Source: JBPOFM01 sp051252455 (GTDB lineage: Bacteria; Bacteroidota; Bacteroidia; Flavobacteriales; Flavobacteriaceae). Taken from it: 64,000 nucleotides of DNA. How positions within the stretch are numbered: the first letter of the stretch is position 1; every line of letters starts with the position of its first letter. A program made the position numbers and the translations under genes. Under the pieces are notes generated by a model. That model was not told the origin of the DNA. It saw only the letters and a list, made by a program, of their open reading frames with translations, and made no database searches. Location of the stretch: contig JBPOFM010000001.1 in NCBI GenBank assembly GCA_051252455.1, positions 1 through 64,000 on the forward strand, given 5' to 3'. This document shows, one piece after another, positions 53,937 through 62,899 of the stretch.

Positions 53937-54587
53937 TTATTTCTTCGCCATCAAAACAGCATCTATGACGTGGACAATCCCATTGGAGGCTTCTTGGTTA
54001 CCCAATATCACTTGCGCCTTTTTACCCCTTCCATCGGTAATGATAAATTGGTCGCCCTTCATGGATGCAGTCAGTTCGTCTCCTGTAACAGTTTTAAACT
54101 TATAAGACCCGTTGGCACCTTTAATCGCAGCAGCCAATTGATCTGAAGTAATTTTTCCTTGTACCACATGATATTGAAGTACATTTTTCAGCATTTCTTT
54201 ATTTTCCGGCAACATCAATGCGTCACGTTTTGCTTGTGGTAACTTTTCAAACGCGTTGTTGGAGGGTGCAAAAACGGTGTAATTTCCAGGTTCTGACAAC
54301 ATGGTTGCCAAATCTGCTGCCTTCAAATCAGTGACGAGCATCGACAAATTTTCATTCTGCATGGCCATTCCTGCAATACTTTTTTCTCTAGCTTCCATCA
54401 TCATGGCTTCCTCCTTCTTCTTCATTTCCATTTGTTCCATTTCTGCTTTTTTAGCGTTTTCCATCTCGACTTTTTCAGTTTCCATACGCTTCATTTCGGT
54501 CTCTTTTTTCTCATCCTTGCAAGATGTGAACACAATTGTTATCATTAATAAAAATGACATTGCGGTACTTAATCTTTTGAAATTCAT
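53937..54587 (-). CDS. Fasciclin-domain lipoprotein
   Basis: The 216-residue product has a lipoprotein signal ending 'VFTSC', a long charged Met/Lys/Glu helix (about 25-72) and one FAS1/fasciclin domain (about 75-214, with 'YTVFAPSNNAFEKLP' and 'NGIVHVIDAVLM'). Fasciclin domains support adhesion or matrix contacts. The charged helix may act as a stalk. It stands alone between the tRNA and tamB. Confidence 0.9.
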   Translation of the reverse strand: MNFKRLSTAMSFLLMITIVFTSCKDEKKETEMKRMETEKVEMENAKKAEMEQMEMKKKEEAMMMEAREKSIAGMAMQNENLSMLVTDLKAADLATMLSEPGNYTVFAPSNNAFEKLPQAKRDALMLPENKEMLKNVLQYHVVQGKITSDQLAAAIKGANGSYKFKTVTGDELTASMKGDQFIITDGRGKKAQVILGNQEASNGIVHVIDAVLMAKK

Positions 54588-54819
54588 AATTTTAGTTTTA
54601 TTGGTTTCTATTATTTATATACGGACATAATCCGTGGTCAGTTTGATTAAACGCAATCTTTAGCATAAAATTAACACGATGGACATCGCTCATTTAGCTA
54701 ACATCAAGCAAATATTAACTCAAGTGATAAAATGGCCGTGTTTAAACCTTGAACATTAAATATATCGAATGCGATATTAATAAAACTATAATGATTAACG
54801 TTATACGCACTTAAAACGA

Positions 54820-54827
54820 TAAATTTG
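54820..54827 (+). promoter_or_regulatory. Possible -7 element of the tamB-tamL operon
   Basis: TAAATTTG matches TAnnTTTG, 19 bases before the TTG start of tamB. The upstream -33 element is not convincing. The spacer 54588-54819 shows nothing else. Confidence 0.4.
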
Positions 54828-54846
54828 TAGCCCTACATTATACCAT

Positions 54847-57800
54847 TTGGAAAATCTAGAAACTGAAAAGAAAAAGCCGACAAGGAAACGATATCGTGCA
54901 TTAAGGATATTCGGAAGAATCATTCTTGGCATCCTCCTATTCTTATTTCTGCTCATTTTGTTCGTTAGAAGTCCTTGGGGACAGGGAATCATTGTTGATA
55001 AAGTGGTTTCCTACGTCTCTAACAAAACAAATACGAAAGTAGTAGTCGAGAAATTATTCATCACTTTTGATGGTAATATTCAATTGGACGGCTTATATCT
55101 TGAAGACAAAAAAGGGGATACTTTAATATATTCCAAATCACTTGAAGCCAATGTGCCACTCTGGTCAATGATTAAAGGGGAAGGTTTCGGTGTTGATGCT
55201 TTATATTGGGAAGGTGCTCGTGCCAATATTATTCGCAAAGACTCTATTCAAGGTTATAATTTTCAATTTTTGATGGATGCGTTTGCCACGACCGACTCAA
55301 CGACTGTAGCAAACGACAGTACTGCCGCGCCAATGGACATAGTGCTCGGCAAATTTAATTTTAAGGATGTTGATATTGTCTTTGATGATGCTGTTATTGG
55401 TATCGATAGCCGTTTTAAAATAGGCGAACTGAATGCGCAAATGAAAAAAACGGATTTGGAGCAGATGGTCTTTGAAGTTGCCGATTTGGAGCTTTCAAAT
55501 TCCAACATCAAATTTATCCAAAAACCTGTACCCATTATCCCTGAAGAAAATCCTACTCCGTTGCCGACCCTAAGCGTGGAGAATATCATACTCAACAATG
55601 TGTATGCCGATTACCAATCCTATGGCGACAGAATTGCCGCTTTATTGGACATTAAAAATCTAGAGGCGAAAATTCCGAAAATCGATTTGGTCAACAGCGA
55701 TTTCGAAATCACGGAATTCAATCTAAAAAATTCATCCATCGTTCTTCGTACTGAAACCGAAACCAATGTAGTGACCCAAAAAGTCGTGGAAGTCACCCAA
55801 GACATTAAAAAAGACATTCAAACTTTTGAATGGCCAGAATTGAGATTGTCTATTGGTTCAGTCGATTTTCAGAACAATAATTTTAGTTATTTCGTCGCTT
55901 CCGCAGAGGCTAAAACAGGAATTTTCAATCCGAATGCGATCGTTCTGACAGATTTAAATCTTCAGGCAGACAACATCAACCTAAAAGATAAAAATGCCAA
56001 TCTTCATATAGAGAACTCAACTTTTAAGGAAATTTCCGGTTTCAATTTGAAAGAATTGAGTCTGAATTTCAATGCTACCGACAATACTTTAAAGATAACA
56101 GACTTACGAACCGCGCTCAACAATAATTCATTACGCGCAAACCTGCGTTTGGATTATCCTAAATTATCCGCCTTGATTGAAGCGCCAGAACAATCAAAGA
56201 TTGATGTGAATATCCCATCATTTCAAGTATCATTGAATGATGTTTTTCTAATTCAACCAGAATTAAAGAAAAATGAATACATCAACACCTTGAGTAAAAG
56301 GTTGCTTACTGGAAATCTCAAAGCAGATGGGTATCTTTCCGCCATCAATGTGGCCGATATGAAAGCAAATTGGGGAAGCACTCATATTTCTGCAAATGGC
56401 ACCATTCAAAATGCTATAGATCCAGAGAATATTGGCTTTAATATTCCAAATTTCGCCGCTGTCACTACGCGTTCCGATATGGTGCAATTTGTAAACGAAA
56501 GAGATTTGGGAGTCAGTCTTCCTAAAAATATCAAATTAGCAGGGAATGTTAAAGGAAACGTCAATGATATTTATGCAAATGCCAAACTAACAACGACGCA
56601 AGGTATGGCTACGGTGGATGGACATTTCACAAATGGAACAAATTTAGAATTCGACGCAGACCTTACCATTGAAGATTATAAACTCAACGAATTACTTCAG
56701 AATGAACAATTAGGTGAATTAAGCTTAACAATTAAAGCAGATGGAAAAGGTAAGTCCGTAAATACTCTAGACGCCAATGTGGAAGCCACGGTTTCGAGTT
56801 TTAAATTCAACAATTACGACATTAAAGACTTGAAAATGGTGGGAGATATTAAGGACGGTCGCGGAAGAGTCACTTCAAAATATGAAGATTACAATCTCGA
56901 TTTGGATTTATACGCTACAGTCGTTTTAGACTCCATTGCTCCAGAAGTTAACGTCGAACTCAATATTATTGGTGCAGATTTGCAAGCGTTGGGTCTTATG
57001 CAACGTGATGTCAAAACTGGCATGAAAATCTACGCCGACTTTAAAGGCGATGCAACGAACTTTGATGTTGCTGCCATTATAGATGAAGGTGTTGTGGTGT
57101 ATGACAATAAATCCTACCTCATTGGTGATTTGAGTGCCTTGGCGCATGTTCGAAAGGACACGACTTCGGTTTCAGTAAAAAATAAATTGGTGGATGTGCT
57201 CTTGCAATCCAATGCAGATCCGCAAACGTTCAGTAAGTCATTGCAACGTCATATTTCCAGTTATTTTTATCGGGATGAAGAAGTCCCCGATAGCATAACC
57301 AATCCTGTCAATTTAAAAGTCCGAGGTAAAATTATACAGGCACCTATATTGAACGATGTCTTTCTCGTGAATGTTCAGGATTTGGATACTGTTAAAATAG
57401 ACATCGATTTCCGCGAAAAAGAACGTCAATTGACCGCCAACATCACAGCACCGCATATCAATTACAGCGGGTATGAGTTGGATAGCCTTGCCTTTTCCAT
57501 GGAAACCGACAAAGATAAATTCATTTTCGACCTAGGATTTAATGAAATAAAAGCGGGGCCGCTGAATATCCAAAAAACGATTGTACGGGGAAATCAGGCA
57601 AACAACGAACTTTCTCTCGATTTCATTGCCTATCATAATGAGGAGAAGATGATTCAAATCTTGAGCAAAATCACTGGACGACGTGAAGAATTGCATTTTC
57701 ACGTGTTGCCAACCGATTTGATTCTAAACAAAACACCTTGGAACACTCCAGAAACCAACGAAATTATATTTACAGAAAATAAATTGGCATTTACCGATTT

Positions 57801-59937
57801 CCGTTTCAGTAAAAATGACCAATCCGTTGAAATCACTGATAAATTGCCATCCATTTCCAAAGACCACATTGCCATTGATTTTAAGAATTTTAAGTTGAGT
57901 GAATTTTTGAGCTACCTAAATCCTGATGAAAAATTGGCAACCGGAAATCTCAATGGCGATTTCGTTCTCCAAGAACCCTTTGCAGACACAGGAATTGTTG
58001 CAGATTTGGATATTTCCCAATTAAGCTTCATGCAAGTGGATATGGGAACTTTGAGTCTCGATGCCAAATCCCTTGGCGGAAACAGTTATGATTTTAATGC
58101 TGATATGAAAGGGGGTGAAATCGATTTGGATTTAAAAGGCGATTATATAGCGAATGAATCTGGCGCCAATCTTGATTTAAATTTGGACATCAATCAATTC
58201 AACATGAAAGCCTTAACTGGTTTTTCACAGGGACAATTGACCGAAACGGACGGGAGTTTTTCTGGTAATTTCAAGTTGAGCGGTACGACCACAGAACCAA
58301 GATATGAAGGTTACTTGGATTTTAAGGACGCTGATTTTAAGATTGCAATGTTTAATTCGGCATTTACACTAACAAAAGAAAACTTACAAATAAACAATGA
58401 TGGTCTGTCGATGGATAACTTTACCATACGTGATGAAAACCAAAATACTTTAGTAGCTACTGGTATGATTGGAACTGAATCCTTCATAAATCCGACGTTT
58501 GATTTACAGGTTAAAGCAAATAATTTTCAAGTCCTGAATGCCACAAAGGAAGACAACGATTTCATTTATGGAAAAGCGACCTTCGACGCTGAAGCCAAAA
58601 TTACAGGCGATTTGCAAATCCCAAAAATTGACATGAATCTTACGGTAGGTTCGGATACTGACATTACGTATGTGATGCCTTCTGCTACAGTGAATATTGA
58701 AGAACGTGATGGTGTGGTGATTTTTGTCAACAGAGATAATCCGGATGCTATTTTAACTCAAACCGAAGAGGTCTCTGCAACTATTAAGGGCTTTGACATC
58801 TCTGCTTATTTAAAAATTGGAAGAGATGCTGCCGTTACGATAATTATAGATGAAGAAACTGGAGATAATTTTAAGGTGTCGGGAGAAGGCGATTTAAACT
58901 TTAACATGAATCCAAATGGTAATATGAATCTGGCAGGAGTCTATGAAGTTCAGGACGGTCATTATGAATTGAATTTGTATAGTCTCGTCAACAGAAAATT
59001 TAATATTGTTTCAGGAAGTCGAGTGACATGGTCAGGCGACCCATTTGATGCCAAATTGGATATCAAAGCATTATATGAAGTAGAAACTTCAGCATCTTCA
59101 TTGATGGCGCCTGTGTTCTCCGGAGAAGATTCGTCTGTAACCGGAAAATTCAGACAGGTATTGCCTTTTTATGTCTATCTTAATATTGATGGGCAACTGA
59201 CAGAACCTAAAATAGCTTTCGATTTAGACATGCCTGAAGATGAACAAGGTGCTATTGGTGGTCAAGTTTATGGAAGAGTGCAGCAATTGAATCAACAGGA
59301 AGATGAATTGAATCGACAAGTATTTTCTTTATTGGTGCTGAACCGTTTTTATCCAGACCCAGGCAGTGATGGTAGCACAGGAGGTGTAGCATCTATTGCG
59401 AGAGACAATTTAAATGATGCCGTATCAGACCAACTCAACATGTTTTCTGATAAATTATTGGGTAATTCTGGTTTTGAACTAAATTTCGGATTAGACAGTT
59501 ATACAGATTATCAAGGAACCTCGACCCAAGAGCGAACGCAATTGGATATCGCCGCGCAGAAAAAATTATTCAACGACCGAGTGATTGTAAGTGTAGGTAG
59601 CGAAGTTGATGTACAAGGTAGTAGTTCAACAGGCGAAGAAACACCCATCATTGGCAATGTCAGTATTGAATATATTCTAACGGAAAATGGTCGTTATCGT
59701 TTAAAAGGTTTTAGACGCAACGAATTTGAGAACGTTATTGATGGCCAAACCATCGTCAGCGGAATTGCCTTGATTTTTACACAAGAATTCAACAAATTCA
59801 GCGAACTTTGGGATGCCATGTTAAAGTCATCGACCAAAAAAGAAGAACAAATGGAAGCTGATAAAAAAGCGGCAGAAGAAGCTCAAAAAGCCAAAGAAGA
59901 GGCTACAGACGAAAGCATCGAGGAAAAGAAAAATTAA
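54847..59937 (+). CDS. tamB: TamB-like translocation and assembly module protein
   Basis: The 1696-residue protein has one N-terminal membrane span (about 26-47) followed by an extended beta-rich groove-like body and the C-terminal DUF490/TamB domain (about 1230-1650). The end is a Lys/Glu/Ala-rich tail of about 40 residues. TamB spans the periplasm between the inner membrane and TamA/TamL, helping outer-membrane protein or phospholipid delivery. The start is TTG at 54847; no better ATG precedes the membrane span. tamL follows 10 bases later. Confidence 0.88.
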   Translation: MENLETEKKKPTRKRYRALRIFGRIILGILLFLFLLILFVRSPWGQGIIVDKVVSYVSNKTNTKVVVEKLFITFDGNIQLDGLYLEDKKGDTLIYSKSLEANVPLWSMIKGEGFGVDALYWEGARANIIRKDSIQGYNFQFLMDAFATTDSTTVANDSTAAPMDIVLGKFNFKDVDIVFDDAVIGIDSRFKIGELNAQMKKTDLEQMVFEVADLELSNSNIKFIQKPVPIIPEENPTPLPTLSVENIILNNVYADYQSYGDRIAALLDIKNLEAKIPKIDLVNSDFEITEFNLKNSSIVLRTETETNVVTQKVVEVTQDIKKDIQTFEWPELRLSIGSVDFQNNNFSYFVASAEAKTGIFNPNAIVLTDLNLQADNINLKDKNANLHIENSTFKEISGFNLKELSLNFNATDNTLKITDLRTALNNNSLRANLRLDYPKLSALIEAPEQSKIDVNIPSFQVSLNDVFLIQPELKKNEYINTLSKRLLTGNLKADGYLSAINVADMKANWGSTHISANGTIQNAIDPENIGFNIPNFAAVTTRSDMVQFVNERDLGVSLPKNIKLAGNVKGNVNDIYANAKLTTTQGMATVDGHFTNGTNLEFDADLTIEDYKLNELLQNEQLGELSLTIKADGKGKSVNTLDANVEATVSSFKFNNYDIKDLKMVGDIKDGRGRVTSKYEDYNLDLDLYATVVLDSIAPEVNVELNIIGADLQALGLMQRDVKTGMKIYADFKGDATNFDVAAIIDEGVVVYDNKSYLIGDLSALAHVRKDTTSVSVKNKLVDVLLQSNADPQTFSKSLQRHISSYFYRDEEVPDSITNPVNLKVRGKIIQAPILNDVFLVNVQDLDTVKIDIDFREKERQLTANITAPHINYSGYELDSLAFSMETDKDKFIFDLGFNEIKAGPLNIQKTIVRGNQANNELSLDFIAYHNEEKMIQILSKITGRREELHFHVLPTDLILNKTPWNTPETNEIIFTENKLAFTDFRFSKNDQSVEITDKLPSISKDHIAIDFKNFKLSEFLSYLNPDEKLATGNLNGDFVLQEPFADTGIVADLDISQLSFMQVDMGTLSLDAKSLGGNSYDFNADMKGGEIDLDLKGDYIANESGANLDLNLDINQFNMKALTGFSQGQLTETDGSFSGNFKLSGTTTEPRYEGYLDFKDADFKIAMFNSAFTLTKENLQINNDGLSMDNFTIRDENQNTLVATGMIGTESFINPTFDLQVKANNFQVLNATKEDNDFIYGKATFDAEAKITGDLQIPKIDMNLTVGSDTDITYVMPSATVNIEERDGVVIFVNRDNPDAILTQTEEVSATIKGFDISAYLKIGRDAAVTIIIDEETGDNFKVSGEGDLNFNMNPNGNMNLAGVYEVQDGHYELNLYSLVNRKFNIVSGSRVTWSGDPFDAKLDIKALYEVETSASSLMAPVFSGEDSSVTGKFRQVLPFYVYLNIDGQLTEPKIAFDLDMPEDEQGAIGGQVYGRVQQLNQQEDELNRQVFSLLVLNRFYPDPGSDGSTGGVASIARDNLNDAVSDQLNMFSDKLLGNSGFELNFGLDSYTDYQGTSTQERTQLDIAAQKKLFNDRVIVSVGSEVDVQGSSSTGEETPIIGNVSIEYILTENGRYRLKGFRRNEFENVIDGQTIVSGIALIFTQEFNKFSELWDAMLKSSTKKEEQMEADKKAAEEAQKAKEEATDESIEEKKN

Positions 59938-59947
59938 GAAAAATACA

Positions 59948-62227
59948 TTGAGAACTTATTTAAAACATATTTTCAGCTTTTTTATCATCTTTGGATGTTT
60001 GTACTCCTGCAGCATTGCCAAATATATTCCAGAAAATGAACGCTTATACACTGGCGCGACACTAGAAATCCAATCTGATTCGATATTGAAAAATGAAGAT
60101 GCTCTAAAAACAGAATTAGAGACCGTCTTAAGCCCAGAGCCAAATTCCAAATTTCTGGGAATGTACCTCGGATTGTATTATTATTACAAAAATCAACAGG
60201 AAAAACCTGGATTTATCAACCGCTGGCTCAACAAAACATTTGATGAAGAACCCGTTTATCAATCAAATGTCAAACCGTTTGAAATTGAAGATTTATTGTT
60301 AAACCGACTCGAAAATAGAGGGTTTTTCTATAGTCGTGCGTCTTCCGAATTTCAAGAAAGTGAACAGAAAGCATCCATAGATTACGTGGTAAAATTGCGA
60401 AATCCATATCGGATGAAATCTTATCAACTTGATTCATTACCCGCACCTATTTACGGAGAAATTCAAGAATTAGTTCAAACTTCGCCTTTTGATAAAGGCA
60501 TGCGATTCGATTTATCAAGCATGAAATTGGAACGTCAACGCATCGATTTCAACTTAAAGAAAAAAGGCTATTACAATTTTGACGATTCCTTCTTGATTTT
60601 TGAAGCAGACACCAATCGGTATGACAATAAGAGTTTCGATTTGTTCTTAAAGCTGAAAAATGCGGTTCCAAATAAATCCATTATACCTTATAAAATTTCC
60701 AAGGTCAATATCTATCCAAGTTATGATGTGGCTGATTCCATACAAAAGCAAACAACTCGCTTTAACGAGAAAAACTACATTCAAAAAGAAGAGTATTTTA
60801 AGCCTAAACGTCTTGACCCTTTTATAAAAATCGAGGAGAACCAACTTTATAGTCCTGAAACCTCTCGTAACACTGCCAGACGTCTGTCCACAATTGGAGC
60901 CTATAAATATGTCAACATCCAATACAAGGAAATTGACACATTGGCAACAGATAGTTTAGGACTTTTGGAAGCCAATATTTATTTATCACCGTTGAACAAA
61001 CGCGCTTTTAGGGCCGAACTTCAGGTGGTTACAAAATCAAATAACTTTACAGGACCTGCTTTAGCGTTTACTTATAGCAATAGAAATGTTTTTGGTGGTG
61101 GCGAAACATTTAATACTACAGTAAAAGTTGGTTATGAAGCACAGTTGGGTGGCGGACAGAATTCAGGCAAAACCAGCCTTGAATTGGGTTTAAAAAATGA
61201 ATTGATTTTTCCGCGAGTCATTTCGCCTTTCAAAATAAGTGAAGATTTCTTTGAATACTCGATACCCAAAACCAAAACGTCTATTAGCCTTGATTATCTT
61301 AATAGAACCAAATTGTACACCTTATTATCCGGAACTGCCTTGTTCGGATACGTTTGGGACGCGAATAAATACGTCACACATCAAATCAATCCAATTTCCA
61401 TCAACTACACCGAGCTGACAAATGCAACGGACGAGTTTAATGAAATACTTGAAGACAATCCGTTCTTAAAACGAAGTTTCGAACAGCAATTCATTTCTGG
61501 ATTGACCTATTCCTTTACCTACAATGGCATGGTCGATGCGAACAGAGTGCATCAAAAATACCTCAATTTTACGTTGGATGTTGCTGGAAACTCCATCAGT
61601 TTGCTTGGAAAAGAAGAAACGCCAGGAGCTCCCGAAACATTCCTTGGTTTGGAATTTGCACAATATGCAAAAGCCGATATTGATGTTCGTTATCACTTTA
61701 ATTTTGCAAAAGAACAAACCATTGCGGCACGATTGTTTGCAGGTTATGGCTTGGCTTATGGGAATTCGGATGTGGTGCCTTTCGTAAAACAATACTATGC
61801 GGGCGGACCTTACAGCGTTCGTTCTTTTAGAATTCGTTCTTTGGGACCTGGAACCTACAATGCTGATGACGACACCGACACCACGGGGAGTTTCTTCGAC
61901 AAAACAGGAAACATACGATTAGAGGCCAACCTCGAATATCGTTTCCCAATTTTTGGCTTTTTTAAAGGTGCCGTTTTTGCAGATGCTGGAAATATTTGGA
62001 ACTCCGTAGAAAACCCATCCTTTGACGGAAAAGATAAATTTTCAGGTGACTTTTTAAGCGAACTTGGAATGGGCGCAGGCATCGGACTTCGAGTGGACAT
62101 TCAAAGTTTTGTCATACGTTTTGATTTGGCAGCTCCCTTTCATGATCCATCTCAACCCGAAGGGCAACGATTCAATTTTGATGTTGCTAATCCAATCTTA
62201 AATTTCGCAATCGGATATCCTTTTTAA
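59948..62227 (+). CDS. TamL: lipoprotein form of TamA/BamA-family barrel
   Basis: The 759-residue product has a lipoprotein signal ending 'CLYSC', POTRA-like repeats (about 25-330) and a C-terminal Omp85 barrel (about 345-759). The latter includes 'GGPYSVRSFRIRSLGPGTY', the conserved barrel-lid segment. The N-terminal lipid anchor marks it as TamL, the Bacteroidota version of TamA. The start is TTG at 59948, needed for the signal peptide. It forms an operon with tamB. Confidence 0.88.
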   Translation: MRTYLKHIFSFFIIFGCLYSCSIAKYIPENERLYTGATLEIQSDSILKNEDALKTELETVLSPEPNSKFLGMYLGLYYYYKNQQEKPGFINRWLNKTFDEEPVYQSNVKPFEIEDLLLNRLENRGFFYSRASSEFQESEQKASIDYVVKLRNPYRMKSYQLDSLPAPIYGEIQELVQTSPFDKGMRFDLSSMKLERQRIDFNLKKKGYYNFDDSFLIFEADTNRYDNKSFDLFLKLKNAVPNKSIIPYKISKVNIYPSYDVADSIQKQTTRFNEKNYIQKEEYFKPKRLDPFIKIEENQLYSPETSRNTARRLSTIGAYKYVNIQYKEIDTLATDSLGLLEANIYLSPLNKRAFRAELQVVTKSNNFTGPALAFTYSNRNVFGGGETFNTTVKVGYEAQLGGGQNSGKTSLELGLKNELIFPRVISPFKISEDFFEYSIPKTKTSISLDYLNRTKLYTLLSGTALFGYVWDANKYVTHQINPISINYTELTNATDEFNEILEDNPFLKRSFEQQFISGLTYSFTYNGMVDANRVHQKYLNFTLDVAGNSISLLGKEETPGAPETFLGLEFAQYAKADIDVRYHFNFAKEQTIAARLFAGYGLAYGNSDVVPFVKQYYAGGPYSVRSFRIRSLGPGTYNADDDTDTTGSFFDKTGNIRLEANLEYRFPIFGFFKGAVFADAGNIWNSVENPSFDGKDKFSGDFLSELGMGAGIGLRVDIQSFVIRFDLAAPFHDPSQPEGQRFNFDVANPILNFAIGYPF

Positions 62228-62315
62228 TCCGCAATAAAAAACATTATATTAGCGTGTTTGTTCGGCCATTAAAAATAGTGGCTCAACCTAATATTTAAAA
62301 ATATATAAATCTAAA

Positions 62316-62795
62316 ATGAGTACTACAGATAAAAAACATTTCATGCTAGAAGCCGTGAACGCTGCACTAAAAGGCATGAAAAACAATGAAGGTGGTCCCT
62401 TCGGTTGCGTGATTGTAAAAGAGGGCAAAATCGTCGGAAGAGGAAACAACAAAGTAACCTCAACAAATGACCCCACAGCACATGCGGAAGTCACTGCGAT
62501 TAGGGATGCCTGTAAAAATTTGGGCTCGTTCCAATTGGAAGGCTGCGAAGTCTATACTTCATGCGAACCTTGCCCAATGTGTTTGGGTGCGATTTATTGG
62601 GCACGCCCTGATAAAGTGTATTACGGCAGCAATCAACAAGATGCAGCAGATATTGGCTTTGATGATGAATTCATTTACAAAGAAATCCCTTTACCATATG
62701 AAAAACGCAGCATTCCATTTGAACAGTTAGGACGCGAAATTGCTTTGGAGCCATTTAAAAAATGGTCTGAAAAAGAAGACAAAACTGTATACTAG
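62316..62795 (+). CDS. Guanine deaminase-like nucleoside/base deaminase
   Basis: The 159-residue cytidine-deaminase-fold protein has 'HAEVTAIR' (H56, E58) and 'EPCPMCLGA' (C86, C89), the zinc ligands. Its size and C-terminal helix ('PFEQLGREIALEPFKKW') fit bacterial guanine deaminase rather than TadA. It would convert guanine to xanthine, the substrate of the xanthine dehydrogenase encoded next (start 105 bases downstream), so a purine-degradation operon is likely. Confidence 0.85.
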   Translation: MSTTDKKHFMLEAVNAALKGMKNNEGGPFGCVIVKEGKIVGRGNNKVTSTNDPTAHAEVTAIRDACKNLGSFQLEGCEVYTSCEPCPMCLGAIYWARPDKVYYGSNQQDAADIGFDDEFIYKEIPLPYEKRSIPFEQLGREIALEPFKKWSEKEDKTVY

Positions 62796-62803
62796 TATAA
62801 GTG

Positions 62804-62851
62804 CTCGTCAGTTCGAGTGTCCAGATGAAAAATCGGGATGTATCGAGAACC
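62804..62851. repeat. REP-like interspersed element
   Basis: GTCAGTTCGAGTG (62807-62819) and GTATCGAGAAC (62840-62850) form imperfect inverted arms. I recall arms of this kind as a dispersed short repeat in many Flavobacteriaceae. It sits between the deaminase and xdhA genes. The recall is not verified. Confidence 0.5.
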
Positions 62852-62899
62852 GAATTACATACTATTCTTTTAATGATAGCCGAACCCTTGAAACAATAA

